The position numbers were made by a program, and so were the translations under genes. From Pseudomonas fluorescens (GTDB lineage: Bacteria; Pseudomonadota; Gammaproteobacteria; Pseudomonadales; Pseudomonadaceae): a stretch of 64,000 bases of DNA. The DNA is taken from NCBI RefSeq assembly GCF_002837185.1, contig NZ_KZ477996.1:106643-170642 (forward strand), in the 5' to 3' direction. Below the pieces are notes generated by a model. That model searched no databases, was not told the origin of the DNA, and was given only the letters and a program-made list of their open reading frames with translations. Below, piece after piece: positions 56,414-64,000 of the stretch; the stretch's first letter is position 1; each line of letters opens with the position of its first letter.

Positions 56414-58335
56414 TGCGCTGGCTCCAGTTCTACCAGTGCACTGCCTTCGGCGACCATCTCGCCCTCCTGGCAAAACAGTGCCTTGACCACGCCCGCCTCG
56501 GGCGCGCGGATGCTGTGTTCCATCTTCATCGCTTCAAGTACCACCAGTTGCGCACCGGCTTCGACGCGTTGGCCGATGTCCACCAGTACGCGCACGATGC
56601 TGCCGTTCATGGGGGCGGTAAGGCCGCCTTGAGAGGTGTGACCGGCCTCGGCCGCCGCAATCGGGTCGAACAGGCTGACCGCCTGCATTTCGCCATCCCA
56701 GCGCAGATACACCGTGCCTTCATTGCGCACCGCCAGATGGGAGCGATGTATACCCTGGTGTTCGATCACCAGGTGCTCGTCCATGAGTGGCGACGGTGGC
56801 CCGGCCAGCGTGACCAGTCGGTCCTGGCCATTGCAGCTCAAATGCAGTGAAACCTGGGCCGGCAGCCCCGCGCGAAAACCGTGGGTCGCTGCCCAGGGTC
56901 CGTCACCGGTCGGCAAGGTTTGCATAAAAGCCGAACCTGCCGCCTGCCAGAACTCATCGCTCAACGCTGCGGCCACCGGCAGCAGCTCAGCCTGATAGCG
57001 CGGAATAAACCCGGTATCCAGCTCGGCCGCAGCAAAGGCCGGATGGCCAATGATGCGCCGCAGGAAGCCCAGGTTGGTCTTGAGCCCGCCCACCGCATAT
57101 TCGTCGAGCATACTCAGCAATCGCAGCCGCGCCTGTTCACGGTCCTCGCCCCAGGCAATCAACTTGCCGAGCATCGGGTCGTAGAACGGCGAAACGCTGT
57201 CCCCTTGTTCGACGCCGCTGTCCACGCGCCGCCCCGGGCCTGGTCTGGACTCGCGGTACAGCGCCAACCGTCCGGTGGCGGGCAGAAAATCAGTGGCCGG
57301 GTCTTCGGCATACAGCCTGACCTCAATCGCATGCCCCCTTAGCGGCACCTGGGCCTGGGTGATCGGCAGCACCTCGCCCTGGGCCACGCGGATCTGCCAG
57401 GCCACCAGGTCGAGGCCGGTGATCGCTTCGGTGACCGGATGCTCGACTTGCAGGCGGGTGTTCATCTCCATGAAGAAAAACTCGCCGCGGGCATCCAGCA
57501 GGAACTCCACTGTGCCCGCGCCCACATAGCCAATGGCCTGCGCCGCGCGAACCGCCGCTTCGCCCATGGCCTTGCGTTGCTCGGCACTGAATCCCGGCGC
57601 GGGGGCTTCTTCCACGACCTTTTGATGACGCCGCTGGATCGAGCAATCACGCTCATTGAGGTACAGGCAGTTGCCGTGTTGATCGGCAAACACCTGGATT
57701 TCCACATGGCGCGGTTTGAGCAGGTATTTCTCCACCAGCATCTGCCCGTTGCCAAATGACGACAGCGCCTCGCGCTGGGCGGAGGCCAGGGCTTCTGCCA
57801 GCTGGCTGACGTCCTCAACCACCTTCATGCCCTTGCCGCCGCCGCCGGCCGTGGCCTTGAGCAACACCGGGTAACCGATACGCGCGCAGGCCTCCCGGAA
57901 GGTCTCCAGGTCCTGGGCCTCGCCGTGATAACCCGGCACCAGCGGCACGCCGGCGGTGTCCATCAGCGCCTTGGCCGCCGACTTGCTGCCCATGGCGTCG
58001 ATTGCCGAGGCGGGCGGGCCGAGGAAGATCAAGCCCGCTGCCTCGACGGCCCGAGCGAACCCGGCGTTTTCCGAAAGAAAACCGTAGCCCGGATGAATCG
58101 CCTGGGCGCCGCTGGCGTGGGCGGCGGCGATCAGTTTATCGATCTGCAGGTAACTGTCAGTGGCCTTGCTGCCGCCCAGGTCGACACGAATATCCGCTTC
58201 GCGGCTGTGCCGCGCATCACGGTCGATCGCACTGTGCACGGCCACGGTGGTCAGCCCCATCGCCTTGGCGGTGCGCATGATTCGGCAGGCGATTTCGCCA
58301 CGGTTGGCCACCAGCACGCTAGTCAATGTGCTCAT
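56410..58335 (-). CDS. liuD: Methylcrotonyl-CoA carboxylase biotin-containing subunit
   Basis: 641 aa alpha subunit of the leucine-pathway biotin enzyme. Biotin carboxylase domain with GYGFLSENAGFARA, KATAGGGGKGMKVV (ATP loop), EMNTRLQVEHPVTE, a linker, and a C-terminal biotinyl domain with Lys604 in EAMKMEHS. Carboxylates 3-methylcrotonyl-CoA together with LiuB. Its start overlaps the liuC stop by 4 bp. The HMG-CoA lyase gene liuE that usually follows is not here. Confidence 0.95.
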   Translation of the reverse strand: MSTLTSVLVANRGEIACRIMRTAKAMGLTTVAVHSAIDRDARHSREADIRVDLGGSKATDSYLQIDKLIAAAHASGAQAIHPGYGFLSENAGFARAVEAAGLIFLGPPASAIDAMGSKSAAKALMDTAGVPLVPGYHGEAQDLETFREACARIGYPVLLKATAGGGGKGMKVVEDVSQLAEALASAQREALSSFGNGQMLVEKYLLKPRHVEIQVFADQHGNCLYLNERDCSIQRRHQKVVEEAPAPGFSAEQRKAMGEAAVRAAQAIGYVGAGTVEFLLDARGEFFFMEMNTRLQVEHPVTEAITGLDLVAWQIRVAQGEVLPITQAQVPLRGHAIEVRLYAEDPATDFLPATGRLALYRESRPGPGRRVDSGVEQGDSVSPFYDPMLGKLIAWGEDREQARLRLLSMLDEYAVGGLKTNLGFLRRIIGHPAFAAAELDTGFIPRYQAELLPVAAALSDEFWQAAGSAFMQTLPTGDGPWAATHGFRAGLPAQVSLHLSCNGQDRLVTLAGPPSPLMDEHLVIEHQGIHRSHLAVRNEGTVYLRWDGEMQAVSLFDPIAAAEAGHTSQGGLTAPMNGSIVRVLVDIGQRVEAGAQLVVLEAMKMEHSIRAPEAGVVKALFCQEGEMVAEGSALVELEPAH

Positions 58336-59138
58336 GGGTGCGGCTCCTTGGATTGCCAGCTGGGTGCGCGTTTTTGCAGAAAGGCGCGCAAGCCTTCCTG
58401 ACCCTCGGCACTGACCCGAATTCGCGCGATGGCGTTTTCGCAGTAACGCCGCAGCGCCGGGGTAAGGGCACCGTTGCCCACCTCACGCAATAAGTCTTTG
58501 CTCGAACGCATTGCCGCCGGGCTGTTGTGCAGCAGGTTGGCGATCCACTCATCCACCCGTTGCTCCAACGTCTCGACCGGGTAGCTTTCCGCCAACAGGC
58601 CGATCTCCCGCGCACGCTGGCCGCCAAACCGCTCGGCCGTCAAGGCATAGCGACGGGCCGCGCGTTCACCGATGGCCTGCACCACGAATGGGCTGATCAC
58701 CGCCGGTGCCAGGCCGATACGCACTTCAGACAGACAGAACTGCGCGTCATCGGTGCCGATCGCCATGTCGCAGCAACTGATCAAGCCCAGCGCGCCGCCG
58801 TAAGCGGCGCCTTGTACCACCGCCAGGGTGGGGATTTTCAGCTTGGCCAGGTTGTACATCAACTCGGCCAGTTCACGGGCGTCGTCCAGGTTGGTGTGGT
58901 AATCCAGCTCGGCCGATTGCTGCATCCAGGCCAGGTCGGCGCCGGCGCTGAAGTGCTTGCCGCGCCCGCGCAACACCAGAAAGCGCAGGGACGGGTCGCC
59001 CTGTACGTGGTCGAGAGCGATGATCAGTTCGCGGATCATCTGGGCGTTGAACGCGTTGTTCTTGGCTTCACGACTGAGCCACAGCGTGGCAAAGCCACGG
59101 CTGTCGGTGATCAGTTCGAGGGTGTTGAAATCGCTCAT
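58332..59138 (-). CDS. liuC: Methylglutaconyl-CoA hydratase
   Basis: 268 aa crotonase-family enzyme adding water to 3-methylglutaconyl-CoA. Seen: RGRGKHFSAGADLAWM near 65-80 (oxyanion hole), GAAYGGALGLISCCDMAIG near 110-130, and SEVRIGLAPAVISPFV. The start MSDFNTLEL is chosen for its fit to the family; an upstream start adds 14 unlike residues. Confidence 0.94.
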   Translation of the reverse strand: MSDFNTLELITDSRGFATLWLSREAKNNAFNAQMIRELIIALDHVQGDPSLRFLVLRGRGKHFSAGADLAWMQQSAELDYHTNLDDARELAELMYNLAKLKIPTLAVVQGAAYGGALGLISCCDMAIGTDDAQFCLSEVRIGLAPAVISPFVVQAIGERAARRYALTAERFGGQRAREIGLLAESYPVETLEQRVDEWIANLLHNSPAAMRSSKDLLREVGNGALTPALRRYCENAIARIRVSAEGQEGLRAFLQKRAPSWQSKEPHP

Positions 59139-59170
59139 GCAAGAAGCTCCGTGAAAATGAGAGGCCTCCT

Positions 59171-59270
59171 GTAGGAGCAAGCTTGCTCGCGAAGGTCGTC
59201 AACGATAACGCGGGTATCCAGGATGTACGCGTTGACTGGACGTTTTTCGCCAGCGAGCTCGCTCCTGCAG
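59171..59270. repeat. REPIN of a second type
   Basis: GTAGGAGCAAGCTTGCTCGCGAA and an inverted TTCGCCAGCGAGCTCGCTCCTGCAGG. This is a different REP family (GTAGGAGC head) from the GTGGGAGGGGGC ones and so should belong to another RAYT. It lies between liuC and liuB, within an otherwise tight operon. Confidence 0.85.
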
Positions 59271-59271
59271 G

Positions 59272-60876
59272 TCACATGCGGAACACGCCGAAGCGGCTCG
59301 GCTCGATAGCGGCGTTGAGGGCGGCGGACAGTGCCAGGGCCAGCACGTCGCGGGTCTGCAGCGGGTCGATGACGCCGTCATCCCACAGGCGTGCGCTGGA
59401 ATAGTACGGATGGCCCTGGGTTTCGTATTGGTCGAGGATCGGCTGCTTGATCGCCGCTTCTTCCTCGGCACTGAACGCGTTGCCGGCGCGCTCGGCCTGC
59501 TCGCGCTTGACCTGCACCAGCACGCCCGCCGCCTGTTCGGCGCCCATCACGCCGATGCGCGCATTGGGCCACATCCACAAAAAGCGCGGGTCATAGGCGC
59601 GACCGCACATGCCGTAGTTACCGGCACCGAAACTGCCGCCGATGATCACCGTGAACTTCGGCACCTTGGCGCAGGCCACCGCCGTCACCAGTTTGGCGCC
59701 GTGCTTGGCGATGCCGCCGGCTTCGTACTTCTGGCCGACCATGAAGCCGGTGATGTTCTGCAGAAACAGCAGCGGAATCCCGCGCTGGCAGGCCAGCTCG
59801 ATAAAGTGCGCGCCTTTTTGCGCGGCTTCGGCGAACAGAATCCCGTTGTTGGCCAGGATCGCCACCGGGTAACCGTGCAGATGTGCAAAGCCGCACACCA
59901 GGGTGGTGCCGAACAGCGCCTTGAACTCATCGAACACCGAACCGTCCACCAGCCGTGCGATCACTTCGCGCACATCGAACGGCTGCTTGGCATCGGCCGG
60001 AATCACGCCATAGAGCTCTTCGCCGCTGTACAACGGCGCGACGGGCGTGCGTTGGCGCAACTCACCCTGCTTGCGCCAATTGAGGTTGGCCACGCTGCGG
60101 CGGGCCAGGGCCAGGGCGTGTTCATCGTTGTCGGCATAGTGATCGGCCACGCCGGAAATCCTGCAGTGCACATCGGCACCGCCGAGGTCTTCGGCGCTGA
60201 CCACTTCGCCGGTGGCGGCCTTCACCAGCGGCGGGCCCGCGAGGAAAATAGTCGCCTGCTGGCGCACCATGATCGCTTCGTCGGCCATGGCCGGCACATA
60301 GGCTCCACCGGCGGTGCACGAGCCCATCACCACGGCAATCTGCGGGATGCCCTGGGCACTCATATTGGCCTGATTGAAGAAGATCCGCCCGAAATGCTCG
60401 CGGTCCGGGAACACTTCATCCTGGCGCGGCAGGTTGGCGCCGCCGGAGTCCACCAGGTAAATGCACGGCAGGCGGTTCTGCTCGGCGATGGTCTGGGCGC
60501 GCAAGTGTTTCTTGACCGTCAACGGGTAGTAGGAGCCGCCTTTCACGGTGGCATCATTGGCGACGATCATGCATTCGACGCCTTCCACGCGGCCGATGCC
60601 GGCAATCACGCCGGCAGCCGGTACGTCTTCGCCGTACACCTGGTGGGCGGCCAACTGGCTCAATTCGAGGAACGGCGAGCCCGGGTCGAGCAAACGATTG
60701 ATGCGCTCGCGTGGCAGCAGTTTGCCGCGTGAGGTATGCCGCTCCTGGGCCTTGGCGCCGCCGCCTTGTTGTACCTGGGCGAGGAGGGTGTGCAGCGCGT
60801 CGACCTGGCGGCGCATCGCCGCGCTGTTGGCGACGAATTCCGCCGAGCGCGGGTTGAGCTGGGTGTGTAGAAGCAT
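59272..60876 (-). CDS. liuB: Methylcrotonyl-CoA carboxylase carboxyltransferase subunit
   Basis: 534 aa beta subunit moving CO2 from biotin to 3-methylcrotonyl-CoA. N- and C-terminal carboxyltransferase halves: [74 protein letters not shown] lies before the ATG. Partner of LiuD. Confidence 0.96.
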   Translation of the reverse strand: MLLHTQLNPRSAEFVANSAAMRRQVDALHTLLAQVQQGGGAKAQERHTSRGKLLPRERINRLLDPGSPFLELSQLAAHQVYGEDVPAAGVIAGIGRVEGVECMIVANDATVKGGSYYPLTVKKHLRAQTIAEQNRLPCIYLVDSGGANLPRQDEVFPDREHFGRIFFNQANMSAQGIPQIAVVMGSCTAGGAYVPAMADEAIMVRQQATIFLAGPPLVKAATGEVVSAEDLGGADVHCRISGVADHYADNDEHALALARRSVANLNWRKQGELRQRTPVAPLYSGEELYGVIPADAKQPFDVREVIARLVDGSVFDEFKALFGTTLVCGFAHLHGYPVAILANNGILFAEAAQKGAHFIELACQRGIPLLFLQNITGFMVGQKYEAGGIAKHGAKLVTAVACAKVPKFTVIIGGSFGAGNYGMCGRAYDPRFLWMWPNARIGVMGAEQAAGVLVQVKREQAERAGNAFSAEEEAAIKQPILDQYETQGHPYYSSARLWDDGVIDPLQTRDVLALALSAALNAAIEPSRFGVFRM

Positions 60877-60981
60877 GGGCTACTCCGTAGCAGCTTTAAG
60901 TTTCGAGCTACAAGCTACAAGTTAGAAGCAAGAGCACCGTCCTCTTGCCGCTTGAAGCTTGTCACTTGCCGCTGACGAAAT
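60877..60981. repeat. Intergenic CTTGAAGCTTG-type repeat
   Basis: Repeats of CTACAAGC and a hairpin GCAAGAG/CTCTTGC (60928-60948), then CTTGAAGCTTGTCACTTGCCGC. This kind of short dispersed repeat is common in Pseudomonas intergenic DNA and is unrelated to the REPs. Here it fills the liuB-liuA gap. Confidence 0.6.
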
Positions 60982-62145
60982 TCATTTCGTCTCATTAAAC
61001 AGTTCGCGACCGATCAACATCCGCCGAATCTCACTGGTGCCGGCGCCGATTTCGTACAGCTTGGCATCACGCAGCAGGCGCCCGGCGGGGAATTCATTGA
61101 TGTAGCCGTTGCCGCCCAGGATCTGGATCGCATCAAGGGCCATTTGCGTAGCGCGTTCGGCGCTGTACAGGATCACGCCAGCGGCGTCCTTGCGCGTGGT
61201 CTCGCCGCGCTCGCAAGCCTGGGCCACCGCGTAAAGGTAGGCGCGACTGGCATTGAGCTGGGTGTACATATCGGCGACCTTGCCCTGGATCAGCTGGAAC
61301 TCGCCGATGCTCTGGCCGAACTGCTTGCGGTCGTGGATGTAGGGCACGATCAGGTCCATGCAGGCCTGCATGATTCCGGTGGGGCCGCCGGAGAGCACCA
61401 CGCGTTCGTAATCGAGGCCGCTCATCAGCACTTTGACGCCGCCATTGAGCACGCCGAGGATGTTTTCTTCGGGGACGTGCACGTCATCGAAAAACAGCTC
61501 GCAGGTGTTGGAGCCGCGCATGCCCAGCTTGTCGAACTTGTTGCTGCGACTGAAGCCTGCCCAGTCGCGCTCGACGATGAACGCGGTGATGCCGTGGGCG
61601 CCCTTTTCCATGTCGGTCTTGGCGTAGATCACGTAGGTATTGGCGTCGGGGCCGTTGGTGATCCAGGTCTTGCTGCCGTTGAGCACGTAGACGTCACCGC
61701 GCTTGTCGGCGCGCAGTCTCATCGACACCACGTCGGAACCGGCATTCGGCTCGCTCATGGCCAGGGCGCCGATGTGCTCGCCGCTGATCAGCTTGGGCAG
61801 GTACTTGAGTTTCTGTGCGTGGCTGCCATTGCGGTTGATCTGGTTGACGCACAGGTTGGAGTGGGCGCCGTAGGACAACGCCACCGAGGCCGAGCCACGG
61901 CTGATTTCTTCCATGCTCACCACATGCGCCAGGTAACCCAGGCCCGCGCCGCCGTACTCCTCCGGCACGGTAATACCCAGCAGGCCCATGTCGCCGAACT
62001 TGCGCCACAGGTCGGCGGGAAACAGGTTGTCGATATCGATCTGCGCTGCGCGGGGCGCGATTTCCTTGGCCACGAAGGACTGCACCTGGTCGCGCAGCAT
62101 GTCGATGGTTTCGCCGAGGGCGAAGTTCAGGGACGGGTAACTCAT
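60982..62145 (-). CDS. liuA: Isovaleryl-CoA dehydrogenase
   Basis: 387 aa FAD acyl-CoA dehydrogenase, first step after leucine transamination and decarboxylation. Seen: [35 protein letters not shown], the catalytic Glu in [34 protein letters not shown], and [18 protein letters not shown]. The chosen start MSYPSLNF has AAGGTG before it; the longer frame would run into the LiuR box region. Probable first gene of liuABCD. Confidence 0.96.
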   Translation of the reverse strand: MSYPSLNFALGETIDMLRDQVQSFVAKEIAPRAAQIDIDNLFPADLWRKFGDMGLLGITVPEEYGGAGLGYLAHVVSMEEISRGSASVALSYGAHSNLCVNQINRNGSHAQKLKYLPKLISGEHIGALAMSEPNAGSDVVSMRLRADKRGDVYVLNGSKTWITNGPDANTYVIYAKTDMEKGAHGITAFIVERDWAGFSRSNKFDKLGMRGSNTCELFFDDVHVPEENILGVLNGGVKVLMSGLDYERVVLSGGPTGIMQACMDLIVPYIHDRKQFGQSIGEFQLIQGKVADMYTQLNASRAYLYAVAQACERGETTRKDAAGVILYSAERATQMALDAIQILGGNGYINEFPAGRLLRDAKLYEIGAGTSEIRRMLIGRELFNETK

Positions 62146-62209
62146 GGACAGGCACCTTAATGTGAGCTTTTGTTGTTGTGTAGGCAAGGCGCGGGGGAGG
62201 GCGCTCACC

Positions 62210-62225
62210 TTTACGTTAACGTAAG
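62210..62225. promoter_or_regulatory. LiuR-like operator 1
   Basis: TTTACGTTAACGTAAG contains the perfect 14-bp palindrome TTACGTTAACGTAA, 65 bp before liuA. It fits the TTTACGTTAACGTAAA-like motif I know for MerR-family LiuR. Confidence 0.85.
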
Positions 62226-62252
62226 CTTGCGTTGCGGCGCTGTCAATCGTAG

Positions 62253-62268
62253 TTTACGTTTACGTCAA
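62253..62268. promoter_or_regulatory. LiuR-like operator 2
   Basis: TTTACGTTTACGTCAA, a near-palindrome 28 bp before the acyl-CoA synthetase start and 43 bp from the first box. Each box probably serves one of the two divergent promoters. Confidence 0.83.
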
Positions 62269-62295
62269 CCTACAAAAAAGACAACAGGGGTCGTT

Positions 62296-63933
62296 ATGGA
62301 TCAACCGAATCCGAGCTACAGCCGTGGCTCCCAGGACAAGGCCTTGCTGGCCATGACCATTGGCGAGGCGTTCGATCGTACCGCTGCGCAGTATCCTGAT
62401 GGGGAAGCCTTGGTGGTCCGCCACCAACAGCGGCGCTACACCTGGCGGGAGCTGGCCGAGACGGTTGATCTGCATGCGCGGGCGTTCCTCGCCCTGGGCA
62501 TGCAAACCGGCGACCGCCTGGGCATCTGGGCACCCAATTGCGCCGAGTGGCTGGTCTGCCAGGTGGCGAGCGCGAAACTCGGTGTGATTCTGGTCAATAT
62601 CAACCCGGCGTATCGCACCAGTGAGCTGGACTACGTGCTCCAGCAGTCCGGTTGCCAGTGGCTGGTGTGCGCCAGCGCGTTCAAGACGTCCGATTACCAC
62701 GCGATGCTGCAGGAACTCAAGCCCGACCTGCGCCGCATCATCAGCCTGGACCCCAACCCACCTGCGCCATTCATGCCTTGGGCGCAATTGTCGGCGCTGG
62801 GGGGGAGCGTCCCTGCGCAGCAACTGCATGCCCGCCAGGCCAGCCTGCATTTCGATCAGCCGGTGAATATCCAGTACACCTCCGGCACCACCGGCTTTCC
62901 CAAAGGCGCCACCCTCAGTCACCACAACATTCTCAACAACGGCTATATGGTCGGTGAAAGCCTGGGGCTTGCCGCGCAGGACCGTTTGGTGATTCCTGTG
63001 CCGCTGTACCACTGTTTCGGCATGGTCATGGGTAACCTGGGGTGCATCACCCACGGCACCACCATGATCTATCCCAATGACGGCTTCGACCCGTTGCTGA
63101 CGCTGACCGCCGTTGCTCAAGAGCGCGCCACCGGCCTGTACGGCGTGCCAACCATGTTTATCGCGCTGCTCGATCACCCACGCCTGGGCGAGTTCGACTT
63201 GTCCAGCCTGCGTACCGGAATCATGGCCGGCTCGACCTGCCCGATCGAGGTGATGCGCCGCGTCATCGGCGAACTGCACATGGGTGAAGTGCAGATTGCC
63301 TATGGCATGACCGAAACCAGCCCGGTGTCCTTGCAGACCGGCGCCGATGACGATCTGGAGCGCCGTGTGACCACCGTAGGCCGCACCCAGCCGCAGCTGG
63401 AAAACAGGATCATCGACGGTGACGGCAACACACTACCACGCGGTGAAATAGGCGAACTGTGCACGCGCGGTTACAGTGTGATGCTCGGCTATTGGAACAA
63501 CCCCGAAGGCACTCGCGATGCCATCGACGAGCAGGGCTGGATGCACACCGGCGACCTGGCGACCATGGACGAACACGGTTACGTGTGCATCGTCGGGCGC
63601 AACAAGGACATGATCATTCGCGGTGGCGAGAACGTATATCCACGGGAGCTGGAGGAGTTTTTCTTCACCCATCCGGCCGTGGCTGATGTGCAAGTTATCG
63701 GTGTTCCCGATGAACGCTACGGTGAGGAAATCGTCGCCTGGATCAAGTTCCACCCGGGCCAGGTGGCGAGCGAGCTGGAACTGCAAACCTGGTGCAATGG
63801 CCGCATCGCCCACTTCAAGAGGCCCAGGCACTTCAAGTTCGTGGACGCGTTTCCGATGACGGTGACGGGCAAGATCCAGAAATTCCGGATGCGCGAGATC
63901 TCAATCGAAGAGCTGCGAACACGCTCGCAATGA
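62296..63933 (+). CDS. AMP-forming acyl-CoA synthetase
   Basis: 545 aa ANL-family ligase. Seen: [16 protein letters not shown] (ATP loop), [59 protein letters not shown] (hinge and A8, in part) and C-terminal [12 protein letters not shown] with the catalytic Lys. Divergent from liuA with shared LiuR-like boxes, so it likely activates a branched or short-chain acid entering this pathway. The start MDQPNPSYS follows a weak GGGG site. Confidence 0.93.
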   Translation: MDQPNPSYSRGSQDKALLAMTIGEAFDRTAAQYPDGEALVVRHQQRRYTWRELAETVDLHARAFLALGMQTGDRLGIWAPNCAEWLVCQVASAKLGVILVNINPAYRTSELDYVLQQSGCQWLVCASAFKTSDYHAMLQELKPDLRRIISLDPNPPAPFMPWAQLSALGGSVPAQQLHARQASLHFDQPVNIQYTSGTTGFPKGATLSHHNILNNGYMVGESLGLAAQDRLVIPVPLYHCFGMVMGNLGCITHGTTMIYPNDGFDPLLTLTAVAQERATGLYGVPTMFIALLDHPRLGEFDLSSLRTGIMAGSTCPIEVMRRVIGELHMGEVQIAYGMTETSPVSLQTGADDDLERRVTTVGRTQPQLENRIIDGDGNTLPRGEIGELCTRGYSVMLGYWNNPEGTRDAIDEQGWMHTGDLATMDEHGYVCIVGRNKDMIIRGGENVYPRELEEFFFTHPAVADVQVIGVPDERYGEEIVAWIKFHPGQVASELELQTWCNGRIAHFKRPRHFKFVDAFPMTVTGKIQKFRMREISIEELRTRSQ

Positions 63934-63947
63934 CTCACAGAAAGCAC

Positions 63948-63972
63948 AAAGGGGACCCGAAGGTCCCCTTTA
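63948..63972 (+). terminator. Terminator of the acyl-CoA synthetase gene
   Basis: AAAGGGGACC pairs with GGTCCCCTTT around CGAA, 15 bp past the stop. The T-run is short. Confidence 0.8.
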
Positions 63973-64000
63973 ATGTGTCGTTGCGTGCTCTTTTTTATTA

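Overview
The window is chromosomal DNA of a Pseudomonas, most likely the P. fluorescens group. The evidence is the core synteny tRNA-Arg/His/Leu/His - tig - clpP - clpX - lon - hupB - ppiD, a PrrF-type Fur-controlled sRNA, palindromic REP/REPIN repeats with their RAYT gene, a liu leucine-degradation cluster and high-GC codon use. I see no prophage, plasmid or CRISPR. Gene names rest on motif and family recognition from the sequence, without database searches.

Layout. 1-4.4 kb: reductive pyrimidine/hydantoin catabolism (dihydropyrimidinase, NCS1 permease, N-carbamoyl amidohydrolase). 4.4-5.2 kb: a RAYT gene framed by REPs. 5.2-11.0 kb: a tripartite RND efflux operon. 11.2-14.8 kb: two lipoproteins (one a dead C39-like peptidase), a 53-aa membrane protein, pbpG and folD. 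14.9-24.5 kb: tRNA operon and proteostasis block, with a sigma-32 promoter before lon and a decayed tRNA-Asp-like element between hupB and ppiD. 24.5-31.6 kb: nhaA, a DUF2242 lipoprotein, a stand-alone E1 (AceE-like) with a MarR regulator, a truncated E1 paralogue under a matching palindromic operator, and a 28-codon ORF. 31.6-41.5 kb: AraC regulator, a membrane-anchored nitrilase-like pseudoenzyme, fadH, a PLP desulfhydrase-like enzyme, cytochrome b561, phnX-phnW with a LysR regulator, and a YebC paralogue. 41.7-44.1 kb: an LRR-protein kinase and a ZapE-like ATPase. 44.3-50.6 kb: a complete seven-gene Csu-type (spore coat U) chaperone-usher pilus operon. 50.6-53.7 kb: ECF sigma/anti-sigma genes divergent from a catalase-like peroxidase and cytochrome b561, with matching ECF promoters on both sides. 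53.7-56.4 kb: M14 carboxypeptidase, PrrF sRNA, a DUF3077 gene and a CI-like repressor with a dead protease dyad. 56.4-63.9 kb: liuABCD and a divergent acyl-CoA synthetase, with two LiuR-like boxes between them.

The items most worth following up are: the E1/MarR/truncated-E1 locus joined by a shared TTGCAATTGCAA palindrome; the paired ECF promoters with identical elements; the 76-nt tRNA-Asp-derived element lacking a D arm; a group of apparent pseudoenzymes (C39-like, nitrilase-like, S24 repressor); and a REP that has become the 3' end of a cytochrome b561 gene.
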